A stretch of DNA of 64,000 bases, from assembly GCF_037392515.1 (NCBI RefSeq), contig NC_090280.1, forward strand, positions 58,460,004 to 58,524,003. Direction: 5' to 3'. Below the pieces are notes generated by a model. That model was given only the letters and a program-made list of their open reading frames with translations, made no database searches and was not told the origin of the DNA. Source of the stretch: Haliotis asinina (lineage: Eukaryota > Mollusca > Gastropoda > Lepetellida > Haliotidae). Position numbers and translations under genes: made by a program. This document shows, in pieces, positions 39,341-51,426 of the stretch. Position 1 is the first letter of the stretch. Each line of letters opens with the position of its first letter.

Positions 39341-39870
39341 AATTTAAGTTCTTATTCCCGATAAAAACTCATCCACCGTATCACACCATCAAAATAATTT
39401 CTTTACAAAATAGGATTGAAAAAGGATAAACTGTGTACAATTTGCCATTTAGAAAGTACAACACTGTTACATTTATTTTTTTCTTGCCGACAAATTAAAA
39501 TTTGTTACGAAAATAGAACGTATAACATATTAGACTTAAATATGAATCATTTCCTCTTGCGACCTAAAGTTAAACATCCATGAAATCCACATTTTTATAA
39601 TAACCAAGCTTTATATTACAATAAGACTATTTCCATACCGCTAATAAAATATAACCACATCAAACTTTGATCTGGAGACAAGACCAAATCTACAGCAAAA
39701 TGGACCCCATTACTAATATGGATGGACGTAAACAAATGTTTGATCACATCTTCCTCTCTAATTTGTTACTTTCCTACATCCCTGTCCCGTTTTCTCCGCA
39801 AATGCTTAAAACGGTTTGCGTTTTTCCCGTACCCTGAGGCAAACATAATCCTTTCTTATTTGACATATCC
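39341..39870 (+). pseudogene. LINE C-terminal (zinc-knuckle) remnant
   Basis: Plus-strand translation near 39,427-39,520 gives DKLCTICHLESTTLLHLFFS followed by C, i.e. a CxxC...HxxxxC array typical of the C-terminal finger of LINE ORF2 proteins, followed by further L/F-rich sequence with stops. No intact frame. Weak but specific pattern. Confidence 0.45.
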
Positions 39871-40070
39871 GGATAGTATGTAGGAAAAGATTATTTAAAG
39901 GTACGGGTTGTCGACAATAAATGTCTGCAGTTAGTGATATTTGTTAAACTGTCTTTTGTGGACCCAGCTATGTAGTCAGTGGGGATTTGAATAGATGATG
40001 TATTCGACTTTTAAATTCTCTTTATCAAGTTTAACTACTACGTCGATCATATCTAACATTTCAGTATACC

Positions 40071-40113
40071 CACGGAAGCTCAGTGCCACGGAAGCTCAGT
40101 GCCACGGAAGCTC
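40071..40113. repeat. 17-bp repeat CACGGAAGCTCAGTGC, about three copies
   Basis: CCCACGGAAGCTCAGTG occurs twice and a third time truncated to CACGGAAGCTCG. Confidence 0.85.
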
Positions 40114-41440
40114 GTTTGCTGTGACAAAAGCTCTGGTTCGTTTGCTATGACAACTGGATTCCATGGCCTTTCCTATCACTCACCCCGTGTTTACAGCAGA
40201 ATAAAGCTTGCTGTAGGATACCTGATGGCAAATGTTTTCAAGACAACAGTTTCAAGAAAGACTGACTGTGCAAATGACGAGTCTGTATATATTCCACAGT
40301 ACGAACTTCGTTCTGCGACTCTCATCGCCTTCAGCAAGCACAACGAAACTGGATGGCAGACGAATGATTGTTCATGGCATGGTAGCAGGTCGACAGAAAC
40401 AACAACTGTCCCTCTGCTGTCATGTGTATGATAGAAACCTGACAATGTGTAAATACGACCTATTCTGACAAGTGGTTTTCTAAGACAGAATCTCTGCAAA
40501 CATGTTGATGCTGATGCCCACGTCCGCGCTCTGATTTTGTAATGATGTTGCTAAAAAAGGAGTAAGTCTCACCTACTCTTGCCGATGAGACGTTGAAGTG
40601 ATATTTATTTCATAACACCTTGATATTTATTGAAAGTTTTGCTATAAAGTTTAGTCAAAGATGTGTAAAGAATTTACACAAGAATTGTGATTGTGTATAA
40701 TCTGTGTATTCTCTTTGCCGTAACACCAAACAAATATTGCTCGCATCGAGTGTAATCTGTTCCGTGGAGAATATGTACTTGTCATGAAAAAAAGACTGAA
40801 ATTGTTCACTCAGTTTACTCTTGTCATACGTTACTTTGTACTTTGTACTTCGTCTCTGCCGCCGTCTTGTTGTATTCATGTGCAGGCTTTTCTACGTTTT
40901 AATGCTTTGTAAAGCCTATCGATCAGACTACACTATTCTGCATAATCCAAACAATGCTTTATTTGCAGACGACTGAATGGTTTCCTAATCGCATGACACG
41001 CGTCGTGATCAGTGTTCATACTGCAGTATGCAGCTGACATGGTTAAACACGACATAGCAAAAAGAAAAGGAAATCAATAAAATATAGACACACTTTACAT
41101 ATGAGAAATTCTTTAACAGGTTTGCTATGACATTTAGACTGTAATTCAACGAACAGAAACTACATATCTCCACTCTCCTGTGATAAAAGTCACAATCACT
41201 GACCACTGGCATACAAACTCTTATCTGTGCAGTCACTTTAGCGTAAAACATGTTCCCATATCAAATATGAGATATTTGCTTTTGACCTCATGACATTTGA
41301 GTTTTTAACGGCATTCGTCTTTTTTATATGAGCACAGAACTGCAGTATATCTTCTTTCGTGCGTCGCGTGATTATCATATATCTACTATGATGGCATTTT
41401 CCTCCTTAATCCAATACATCAACTTCTTTCGTCTATATAT
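40114..41440. other. Non-coding stretch
   Basis: Opposed open frames at 40,099-40,500 lack any domain signature. Otherwise AT-rich and unrecognised. Confidence 0.35.
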
Positions 41441-41985
41441 ATTCTTTTTTAGTTACAATCTTAATCCACACTGATTCCAATATCAATCTTGTCAGCTGCA
41501 TCCGTCTTGATTATAATTTACCAACCTTCTCAGCTGCGTCTATCTTGATTTCAATATATCTCCCTTGTTGGCTGTATCCGTGTTGATTCCAGTATATCTT
41601 CATAGTTGCTTCCGTCTTAATTCTAATATCCCAACCTTGTTAGCTGTATCTATCTTGATTCCAATGTATCTCCCTTGTTGGCTGTATCCCTGTTGATTCC
41701 AGTATATCTTCATAGTTGTTTCCGTCTTGATTCCAATATACCAACTTTGTTAACTGCATCTACTTTCATTTCAATATATTTACCTTGTTGGCTGTATCCG
41801 TGTTGATTCCAGTATATCCTCATAGAACCTTGTTTGCTGCATCTATCTTGATTTCATTATATCTACCTTGTTATCTGCATCTAACTTGATTGCATTATAT
41901 CAACCTTGTTACCTTCACTATCGTGATTCCAATATATCAGCCTTGTTGACTTCATCTATTTTGATTACAATACCGACCTTGTTAG
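41441..41985. repeat. Degenerate about 36-bp tandem repeat (CCTTGTTAGCTGCATCTATC + TTGATTCCAATATATC type)
   Basis: Units alternate between ACCTTGTT(A/G)GCTG(T/C)ATC and TTGATTCCAATATATC. Some are extended by TTCATAGTTG(C/T)TTCCGTC, giving a higher-order period. At least a dozen units with increasing divergence to the right. Confidence 0.8.
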
Positions 41986-43129
41986 TATTTCAATACTAAT
42001 GTATTGTATAATAATTGTATTGTTATTGCATTTCAATACAGCAAACGTGTTAGTGTATGCACTGGTACATATCATACTTGATATGTAAATTATATTTTTA
42101 TATACACACATCATTAGAAACGATACTTGATATGCTGACGCAGTGTGTTTGACCGGAATTGTGATGTTTGTTTCATTTGTGTCAACGTCCACTATCCCTT
42201 TGAAAGCTGTCTTAATGCTTCAGCGAATTCACGTATATCCACAATGTGTCACTCCAATGAAGAAATTCTATATATTTTCCCTTTACAGAGGTGTAAATCC
42301 GGAGTCCACCCTGTCCACCTTCGGGTAGCCAATCTAAACAAAAGCCTCATTTGTCCCCTTTGATTGACATAAAATGGTGAACAGAAGCGACAAAACATTT
42401 TCCACATCCACAAGAAACCTCTGCTAAAAGTAGCGTAGATTACACTGTTACACTGACCATATCATAGGTGTGCATTTATTTTTGAAATAGTCGATGTTGG
42501 ACCACACAATGCAGTGACTGACACAATGCGATACGACGGACGTTGATGAATCACTATGAAATAGTGATGATACTAGGTCAGCGTATCCTACTACAACGGC
42601 AAAATACATTTTGATACCACGATCTTTCAAAACAAATTATTGAAAGACAACACGCACGACACTACTTTTAATGAGATGGGTTTTCAGTATATTTTAGTTA
42701 ACGTAGACGTTAGGGTCTACGAGGAAGGTTTCTTGGAGATATGGCTGTCGTAAGTCTGCGCTAAATATGGAAGTTAGTCCCAACGTAGAACAAGCGTCAT
42801 CAGAAATCAGCCCTTTTGGGATTAAAGCCCAGGTATCAGGCGGAGCAAGTGAACACGTTAACTAAAGGTCTTCACCACGGCCAGTGTATGGAACAGGGAC
42901 CTTTCTTATATTAAGAGACGTTCATTTCTTAACGTCTCTGAAGTACTGTTGCTAATAATAGTGATGACGACCACACTCTAACAGAGATATAAAGGACAGT
43001 GGCATTCAGGAAATGAAGTTTGGTCCGACCTGAATTAGTAAATATTCACTTCAAGATAGGGTTAAATTGTCTTTGGCTGCGTCGATAGTATCGGTTTACT
43101 GACCTATATGAGTGAGCCCATATGCATGT
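41986..43129. other. Non-coding stretch
   Basis: No gene, RNA or repeat I can support. Confidence 0.35.
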
Positions 43130-43280
43130 TAACATGGGTTATGGGTATCATAGTGATTAAAGCGTTCGTTCATCACACCTAAGGTCCTGGTTCGATTCCC
43201 ACATGGGTACAATTTTTGAAACTCATTCCTGGTGGTATTGTTGGAATATTGCTAAAAGTGGTGTAAAACCCATCTCACCT
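43130..43280 (+). repeat. SINE family B copy (tRNA-derived head visible)
   Basis: AGTGATTAAAGCGTTCGTTC (A box), CTGGTTCGATTCCCACATGG (B box), TGGTGGTATTGTTGGAATAT and AAAGTGGTGTAAAACCCATC (tail) occur in order on the plus strand. Confidence 0.75.
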
Positions 43281-43483
43281 TTACAAGAAGGCAATTGGTA
43301 TATAGGTACTACATCATGAATAGAATAGAACCTTGCTTTATAGACACCAGGGCTGACTGAGTGTTAGCCAGTTATGACACGAACTCCACATGGTGAAGCG
43401 TTGTTGTCCTTTTAATATGTATTTTTTGAATAAACAGTTTGAGACACTAATATCCGGGAATTTCGTCTTTATATCTTCATATA

Positions 43484-43732
43484 CCCGTGAAGATACGGAT
43501 TAGAATTCATCTTCAGTAAGCCATGCTTATCGTAAGAGGCTGCTAACGGGATCAGGTTGTCAGATTCGCTGACTTGGTTGACACATGTCATCGTAACAGA
43601 ATTGCGTAGAACGAAGCACATGTTGTTGATCACTGTATTGTCGGATTATTTACTCGATTATTTACAGACTGCCGCCATATAGCTGGAATAAATTTGAGTG
43701 TGGTGTACAACAAAACCCACTTACTCAGTCAT
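43484..43732 (+). repeat. SINE family A, near full length
   Basis: CCGTGAAGATACGGATTAGA, CATGCTTATCGTAAGAGGCT, GACTTGGTTGACACATGTCA, ACTGCCGCCATATAGCTGGA and a TTACTCAGTC end follow in family order. Confidence 0.8.
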
Positions 43733-43880
43733 GGGATATGTTGAAGTTACCCAGTGGTATGTTACAAGAATACATAAGAAAAAGCTTAATGAAATGATCA
43801 TCTATGGTTTGATAGTGCCAACTGGAGTACCGACGGGATAAGTACTTGTGTTAAAGCTTAAATTATGATCAGGTGTATGG

Positions 43881-43945
<65 letters not shown>

Positions 43946-43950
43946 TCATC
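43881..43950. repeat. Compound trinucleotide repeat (CAT)n(CGT)n(CAT)n
   Basis: Eleven or so CAT units pass directly into about ten CGT units. CpG deamination of CGT/ACG to CAT/ATG can interconvert the two. Confidence 0.95.
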
Positions 43951-44159
43951 TCTAAATGAGCTCCTGTTGTAAACATGCATGTACATCAGCGCTATAAGCA
44001 ACTCGTGAAGACTTCCTAACACGGCAGCTTTCTGAAAGTTCAGCGCTAATCACCTGTAAAGTCCTGGCTTCCATTTACCCTATGCCACTCAGGCATCAAC
44101 GCTAGTTAACTGCTGCCTTTCATTGGTTAGAATTCACTTTTTGTTGTCTTATTGCTTTT

Positions 44160-45519
44160 ATTGCTTTTCTTACATGTATATATACATATATATATATATG
44201 CTCTCTGCTTCATACCAATCATTTACCTGATGAAGGAGTAAGGATATACTCCAAATTTGTTGTGCTCCTCATAATATAGTTGACATCCATAAAAACTCTT
44301 TTCCTTATCTGATGCTTGAGGGGGATTTAGAGTGAGTGAGTTAATATTTAACGTCACTTCGGCAATATTCCAGCCATATCGTGACGATGGGCATTTAGAA
44401 TTTTCGGTAAGGCAACATAACAACGCATGGTATGGAAGAGGCAATTAGAAGCCCAGCGTGTTGTAGATACTAAAGACATTGTAAATCCATACCAAACGTT
44501 GTTATGTCTCTTCCTTATGTTCATGTGCATCCCCGATTCAACACCTGATGAACTGGGGCCAGGCTGTTTGATGTGAATTATTTCTACTTTATCAGTAAAC
44601 TGATAATAATTTGCATCTTTAAATTTAATTTCAGACTGACGTTTGCCATAACATTTTTACATTTAGAGAACCATGAACAATTAAAACTGAATAACCCTAT
44701 TTCTACACACACTCGGCGAATCTTACAGACTACATACCGAGACGTCACGTCGAAAGGTCAGGAATTATTTTCCAAGGTTATTCACGACGTTACACGTTGG
44801 TGCTTGTTGTTCCTAGTGTGGGGTCTGGTATAAATGAAATGATTGGGACGGATCGGAGAAAACATATAGTTTCAGCCGGGAATCTAAAGGGTAGCTTTGC
44901 GAGCTGGCTTTATACAACCGACGACAACCAGTCAGAAACACTTACATATGTTACAGCTGAAAACTTTCTAAATGACATTGTGTAGTCATTGCTTTCAGTC
45001 TTTGGGGTGAAAATTTGCACTTATTAGAGGGGTACACACCGTCCGTGCTCTAGACACACAGTTGTAACAACAGATCACAACAATGTTGTAAAACTGCATG
45101 TAGCCTTTCAAAGCCTCTTTTACTTCCTTTTCATGCTTGAGGATTAGTCACCGTATGGGTGAGCAGAAGTTACACTCCTTATGAAATGGATAGCAAGTTT
45201 TCATAGTAAAACAAAAAATACTATGTTAAGTATATTCAGCAATACGTATCTCCCTGGTTGAATAATCGTTTGACAAGCATATTGTAGCTGTGAATATTTA
45301 ACTATTGATAATATATTTGCAATACAATTTCCTGCTCAGAAGATCTTTGGACACCGAGATCTAAGATATATATTTTACCCAGAGCAATTTTCGACAGAAC
45401 ATAATTGTGGAATACATAACCGAGACAGGTGTTTTCATCTAAGCCGTGAATTCAGGTTATCCATTTCCGTTCTCGAGTAAAATATAGCATGTAATTCTTG
45501 ACTTGGCTTAATGAAACAT
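44160..45519. other. Non-coding stretch with a SINE tail fragment
   Basis: A TATATACATATATATATATA tract is at about 44,175. A SINE 3'-end-like fragment on the minus strand (AGTGAGTGAGTTAATATTTA, CGGCAATATTCCAGCCATAT) is at about 44,330-44,390. No gene recognised. Confidence 0.4.
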
Positions 45520-45690
45520 TGGTGTAAGTCAAGGCTGTGCAATCGCCTCCTATTTATTTACCATGCTTATTAATGAGTTGTCAGAAGAAACCCACACGGA
45601 ATTACGTTGCTACAAGCAAATGTGGTACATTAACATAGCGACAGGTTTGCTGGTTCCCAGTTGGAACAATCTCTGCATTAACACAAGACG
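45520..45690 (+). pseudogene. LINE reverse-transcriptase fragment
   Basis: Plus-strand frame reads VSQGCAIASYLFTMLINELS, matching the 'GVxQGCxLSPxLFxxxINDLxxE' motif of RTE/CR1-like polymerases. The YADD box should follow about 30 residues later but is not present. Isolated fragment. Confidence 0.6.
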
Positions 45691-45827
45691 GTATTAAATT
45701 ATTTCAAGATATGAACATAGTACCCTGACAATTGAACATGTTGCTGAGGATAGTACCATTTCAAAACAATTTTCTTTGTATTTTAAATGTGATCTGTACA
45801 CCGAAATTTCACCACAGGTGATTATCC

Positions 45828-46015
45828 GGACCATCTGTATTGAACTTAGTAAAATTCCATCCATATGGCTGCGGATCAACATCAGTCTGGTGACATCAAT
45901 TGGTGTCGATGACATGTGTCACAAAACCTGACCACCCGATCCCGTTAGTCGCTTCCTACAATAAGCATGGGTTGCGGAAGACCAGTTTTAACCCTCATCT
46001 TCTCGTTATATCCAG
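45828..46015 (-). repeat. SINE family A copy
   Basis: CCATCCATATGGCTGCGGAT, GATGACATGTGTCACAAAAC, TGACCACCCGATCCCGTTAG, TCGCTTCCTACAATAAGCAT and GGTTGCGGAAGACCAG are in reverse-complement order. Confidence 0.75.
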
Positions 46016-46059
46016 GCATGTCTGTTTGATGCTAAAGGAAAGCTCGGATGTAGTCAGGT

Positions 46060-46212
46060 CTCAGACTTAGTGAAACCTAGTGGTGCAGAGAATCTCGATC
46101 AAGACACGGGTTCGATTCCTCACATGGTTACAATGTGTCAAACGAATTTCTGGTGTCCTCCGCCGTGGTAATGCTAGAACATAGAGGCAGATAGGTAAAC
46201 TCACTCACTTCT
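46060..46212 (+). repeat. SINE family B copy
   Basis: GGGTTCGATTCCTCACATGG (B box), AATTTCTGGTGTCCTCCGCC and a GGTAAACTCACTCACT tail on the plus strand. It lies about 45 bp beyond a family A copy of opposite orientation. Confidence 0.75.
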
Positions 46213-47099
46213 GACGAATGTACTAGTGACGAGTTTAATTTCTTAAGCTTGACAAGCAGTTACGACCCAGTTCAATCCACGTATCTGCAGTTGGGACTCT
46301 TAAGGCCTTTATACTATTACTGATCCGTAAGAGAAACATTTTTCTTTCATTCTACAGTTCAATTATACACTAAAGGTTTCCAAACAAAACAGACAACAAC
46401 CAATTTGTTTAGATCAATGTGCCTACTGAAATGAACAAAGCGGGACAGAAAATGTTTCTGCTTTTGAAAGGTTATTTCAGGCATGCATTAGTGCTTTTAG
46501 CATTTCGTGTTGGGTATCGAACTCCTTTGCGTCTTACCATTTCCACAGGTCTACAGGCTCGATCGACCTGAACGCTTTCTTTTTTTGTGTTGAAATCGAA
46601 CTCAAAGTTCGCTGCATGCTTTCATCGGGGTAACAGAGTACAAGTCAAAGGATTAGAAATTGTCGACATGCTTCGCATCTCGACCCGGGGCAGTCACATG
46701 GCGTGTCCAACATGTTCGGCACATAAACATCACAGAACAATCATTGGTGCAAAAGTCGAAACCGGGAGAATCATTTGGTATGGTTTTACACGATTCAAGA
46801 ATATCTTTGCACGTTTTCTGAACGAATCCCATACTGTATACGGGAGGGTCACAGGGCTGTACAGTTGGTGTTTGGTGCCATCACTATGACTGAGCGAATC
46901 CCATTGCATATTGTGTAAGTGAGTGGCACAGACCAGTACTGTCGGGAGAGCATTGTGACAATGTCTCGTACGGCCGTTGACCAACATTTTGTTTTTCAGG
47001 ACAACAACGTAGGTACTCAATGTGCACGAGTCTTAATTCTCATCTGAGTCAGCACAACACCAAGGTCTAGGCCAGTGACTGACCTTTCTGTCATCACTC
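46213..47099. other. Non-coding stretch
   Basis: Overlapping open frames at 46,587-47,020 have no confident domain. Nothing supported. Confidence 0.3.
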
Positions 47100-47345
47100 G
47101 CATTTGCCCATTTGTCGCCTGTCGCGTTTTGAATAACATTTTCACTGTTCCTCCAATTTTCAAGGTCAAAACGCGTCGTCGCATTGTCGCCCTATCTAAG
47201 ATGTGTAAAGAAAAAAACTAAACATTTACTAAATCGCGACACGCGACACGCGACAATTCGACATATGGAAATGTCGCAATGTCGCCCTTTTTGATTACCA
47301 GTGCGCATGCGTAGAAAGTCAGTTATAGTACGAATGCGCAGGAAT
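47100..47345 (-). repeat. CGACA-rich dispersed repeat, copy 1
   Basis: Contains GTCGCCTGTCGCGTTTTGAA, CGTCGTCGCATTGTCGCCCT, ATCTAAGATGTGTAAAG and CGCGACACGCGACACGCGAC. Segments match, inverted, those of the 57.0-57.5 kb region (for example CACATCTTAGATAGGGCGAC there). Confidence 0.75.
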
Positions 47346-47519
47346 AGTTATACTCTATTCCACACTTCCAATGGTTTTTAACAATGAAGCAGTGCTCATC
47401 AAACTAAATGTTCTGCACACCAGCATAAGATATGTGATATATGATTATGATTTTGTTTGTATGTTTTCCCACAGTCAGCAATGTATATTATATGTTTCTG
47501 GGCAGCACATATTATTGTT

Positions 47520-48120
47520 CAGTGCCGGGTGTGGCCACCCTTAGCGGGGATGTAGGTCCCAATCCGGCGTCGACCTAAGTAGGTGAGTCTTCTGACGTCT
47601 TGGTTAGGGATCCGACGCCATTTCGTGTACAGGGCAGCTGCCCAAGCGTTCCTCGTCAATGGCCGATTTGGGCGTTTCGGAATAAGACGAGCCGACTATT
47701 CCCAAAGGTGGGGACAAATCTTGAAGAACTGGAACTTGCTTTAGTCACTAAACGACAGTTTCGCTGCTGCCAGTATGGCACAGTCCTGGTTCATCTCAGT
47801 CTGGCACGTCGGTGCTGGTACGTCAACGTCATGCCCTTGAAAGGTCGACCGGCACAGTCGTCTGGTCACACTCTGTCTTCTGACTGGATGCCAAGTGCTG
47901 TTGGCACTTGATGACGTCGCAGTGACGTATCAGTTCGTCAGGTGTAACAACCGTAAATACCGCTCTTCATGTTAGGTAGAGACCTTCAGTCTGGTCCTCT
48001 TTGGCCTGCAGTACTGCCAGTCTGTCGTAGACGTGTGACAAATCTTCGGATGCTCTTAACCACGAGCTCTTGTGTCTGTTCCATCTGTAACATACCGAGT
48101 GCTCTCATCCTCTGCTCTGC
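47520..48120 (-). pseudogene. Tc1-like transposase relic with internal deletion
   Basis: Minus-strand translation in pieces gives MRALGMLQMEQTQE and SIRRFVTRLRQTGSTAGQRG (paired-like HTH, about 48,120-48,010). Next come GRPFKGMTLTYQHRRARL (about 47,855-47,800) and SDESKFQF (first catalytic Asp box). After that RNAWAAALYTKWRRIPNQDV and RRRIGTYIPAKGGHT follow (C-terminus, about 47,670-47,535). The region that should carry the second Asp and the Glu is missing between 'SDESKF' and the C-terminal block, and several frames are needed. An internally deleted, dead copy. Confidence 0.75.
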
Positions 48121-49317
48121 TGTTCACCCGATTAACATGGTGTAAGAGAATAAACCCGTTTAGCTCCCATACCCTAATTTGATACGGCACAGTTTCCATT
48201 TTATCATGTAAATTGTTTTCTCACAAAATACGAAATGCAAGTGCACGTGTTTACTGAAAATAGAAATGTTGTGTTCGAGAGATGGGTATTCAGCTATTTT
48301 CAAACAGACTGACAATTATTTTGACAATTTGCAGTCGTATTTATTTTGGCCACTCATTTATCTATAAAAGAAACATTTTCCAGTTTTAATTCCATATAAT
48401 CAATTTTTTTTTTTGAAAAAAATATCCATAGTGCACTGGTCAACAAATTTAGAGCACTGTCATTCTCAAAACTTCACAGTAAAGTCACTGATTACATGTT
48501 GAACTGTCTGTACGCACAGCCCTAAAGTATAATAAATAATACAAAAAGACTCCATTGCAGAATTTAATCAAACATGTTAACTGCCTAATATTTGTTGATA
48601 TCAAATTATACGAGTATTAACAATCAAGCATCAGATCTATTCTAATATCACCGGGGTTATCATGCTAAAATATTAATATAAATGTGCATCCCGATACAGG
48701 CATCAAGCCATAATGACTACAGTACTCGACTTTTTAGGCCTTGCATGTATTTTTATGGTAGTGTCTTAGCATGCCGATCATGTTGTGCATTTTATATACA
48801 TGTATTTATCTTAGCAAAAGAGTGTGTCAAATCCATTGTATTCAGCAGTATAATTGTGCTCAGACCGTCTGATTCCCAGTGTGAAATATAATCATAAATA
48901 TTTCTGAATAGTACCGGTAAAAGGTTTTCATGGTGTTTTGCAAACCGACTCAGACAACAATCTTTGAAGAAAAGTGTGTACATTGATGAATCTATTAGAT
49001 TTTATTACAAAATTTTGTACCAATGTAACTCAAGGAATATATTTTCTGCATTATGTTACTGAAAGCCGGCTATTTTACAAGTACACCCCAGGTAAAAAAC
49101 AATGGTTTGAATTCTATCAGTTATTTCCTCATAATACACCAAAAAAGAATGAGATGATAATAATAAATGTCCTCTTCAGTGTCGAAGCTTCAGCGCAGCA
49201 GACTCTGGGAACCAGACTGAGCCGTTTTCTGTTTCCGAGTCATTAAAAAAACTCTTGATGTTTATCGAAGAGAGACCAAACAACCCCTGTGGTTATAATA
49301 CACTGCTGTAGTCAATA
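48121..49317. other. Non-coding stretch
   Basis: AT-rich, with a poly-T run at about 48,404. No gene recognised. Confidence 0.35.
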
Positions 49318-49520
49318 TTTTACAAAGCGCGACGCGCGATAATGCGACCCTGCGACATTTCATAAAAAGCGCGGAGTGACGAGTAGCTGAGTGAGAGAGG
49401 GAAATTTGGTTTCTGGCACTGTAAGGGTACACACTCTCCCAAGTGATTTCTTTGTTTCTGATATATTGATTACGGTGCATTTGTATGGCGTTTACCCAAT
49501 ATCCGTTTCAAGGCCGACTT
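49318..49520. repeat. CGACA-type repeat fragment, copy 2
   Basis: AAAGCGCGACGCGCGATAAT, GCGACCCTGCGACATTTCAT and, further right, CATTTGTATGGCGTTTACCC with ATATCCGTTTCAAGGCCGAC. The latter is shared with 56,405-56,447 next to the 57-kb copy, so the repeated unit is larger than the CGACA core. Confidence 0.55.
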
Positions 49521-49779
49521 TAACTGTCGCGCCCAAACATCTGACATAATCATAACTAGGCATATTCATGATGAGTATTTTGCCATTGTGTGGGATACTG
49601 ATGACTTCATCTCCGTGTTTGAAAATGTATGGGCATTTTTAGAGTGTGTCCCATCCATGTCAGGGGCTAAGAGTGAATGGTCAGAAACAATTACATAGTG
49701 AAAAGGAATACTCGAAATGTTCCCACATGCGTTGTTTTATTGTCTATATTTTATCATGATTTATTCGGACCCGTGAGGT

Positions 49780-50930
49780 GTATGATGGGCCAGTAACATT
49801 TTGGATCAATAGCCCCACTGGGACTTGGGACACATACAGTGACCATGTGCTGTTGTCAGGAGTAAGATGTACAAGATGCACAGAGACTTCGAACACATAC
49901 ATAGACTGTGTACGCCCGTAAGGCGTGAGATGTACAAGACACACACAGACTAACGTAACATGCATTGACTGTGTGCTTCTGTAAGGTGTGAGATAAACAA
50001 GGTCCACACAAACTTTCAAACATACGCTCGCTTTCTAGTTCTGTGAGGGGTGAGATGTAAAACATACAGAGAGCCTTGGGACACATACATTGACTACGTG
50101 CATCTGTAAGGTGCAAGATGTACAAGACACACAGACTTAAGTCAATAACATTCAGTGTGAACACACAATGTGATCATGAGATGTACGAGACAAACCCACG
50201 CTTAAGTCACACACACACTGTGTCATTTATACATGAAACACACACATGTTGACACATACATTCACGATGTGTAAGATGTACAATATACACACAGACTGGG
50301 AACACATACCATGACTGTGGACTTCTTCGAGGTGTGAGATGTCCAAAACACACAGACTTTGACTCATACGCTGTGTACTTCATTAAGGTGTGAAATTTAC
50401 AAAATACACACAGACTTGGGACATTCACTGTGTACACCTGTATGGTGTCAGTTATACAAGATACACATAAACTTGGTACATCAACATAGAGTATCTACTT
50501 ATGCAATTTGTAAGATTACAAGATACACACGCACTTTGATACATACATTGACTGTTTACTCCTATAAGGTGTGAGATGTACAGGACACACTGACCTCCAC
50601 AGATACACACATACGTGGGACACATACATTGACTGTGTATTTTGGTAAGGTGTGAGGTGTGCAAGACATACACCGTCTTAAGTCCCATACATTGAGTGTG
50701 TACACAGACTTGTGACACATACATTGACTGCGTCCTTCTCCAAGGTGTCAGATTGCAAGATACACGCAGATGTTGTCAAATACGTAGACCATGTACTTCT
50801 GTAAGATGTCTGAAATACAAGTCACATAAAAACTTCGAAACATGCATTCATGCATTTGTACTTCTGTTCTGTGTAAGATGACGAAGATACACACAGACTA
50901 AGGAATTATACATTGAATTTGTTCTCAAAA
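49780..50930. repeat. About 62-bp satellite-like tandem array, roughly 18 units
   Basis: Units carry GTGTGAGATGTACAAGA(C/T)AC, ACACAGACTTNGGACACATA and CATTGACTGTGTACTTCTGT. Adjacent copies of AGATGTACAAGA lie 61-63 bp apart. Divergence between units is high, so the array is old. Cys/His-rich minus frames are artefacts. Confidence 0.8.
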
Positions 50931-51168
50931 AAAGGTTTTTTTATGTATGGTTTTACGTGACGGGTTTCAGTTACCTTTGACCTTGTTCAAATCTCAAATT
51001 TGAACAAGCTGAAACATTTAGACGGGCATTATGAGGGAACAATGTTGGTTTTATGTTCGAGAATTTGGTTATTGTTCCATGTTGGGAATGGTGACAATAA
51101 AAAACGTAATCCACACAGCTGGTCCAGTTGTACTTGTTTTTGTTTTGTTTTTGAACACGAGAAGAACT

Positions 51169-51426
51169 GTTTTTGTCCATGGAAATCGGATGTGCCGTGT
51201 AGGAGTGCCTGTTTTTGTCCATGGAAATCGGATGTGCCGTGTAGGAGTGCCTGTTTTTGTCCATGGAAATCGGATGTGCCGTGTAGGAGTGCCTGTTTTT
51301 GTCCATAGAAATCGGATGTGCCGTGTAGGAGTGCCTGTTTTTGTCCATGGAAATCGGATGTGCCGTGTAGGAGTGCCTGTTTTTGTCCATGGAAATCGGA
51401 TGTGCCGTGTAGGAGTGCCTGTTTTT
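51169..51426. repeat. 42-bp tandem repeat, six copies, nearly identical
   Basis: Unit TTTTTGTCCATGGAAATCGG + ATGTGCCGTGTAGGAGTGCC + TG repeats six times. One unit has CCATAG for CCATGG. The period is a multiple of three, so several frames on both strands stay open (for example repeats of FCPWKSDVPCRSAC). The array is embedded in otherwise unremarkable DNA. Confidence 0.95.

Noticed and set aside
46587..47020. Opposed open frames of about 100 codons
   Set aside because: I looked for transposase motifs and found none convincing.
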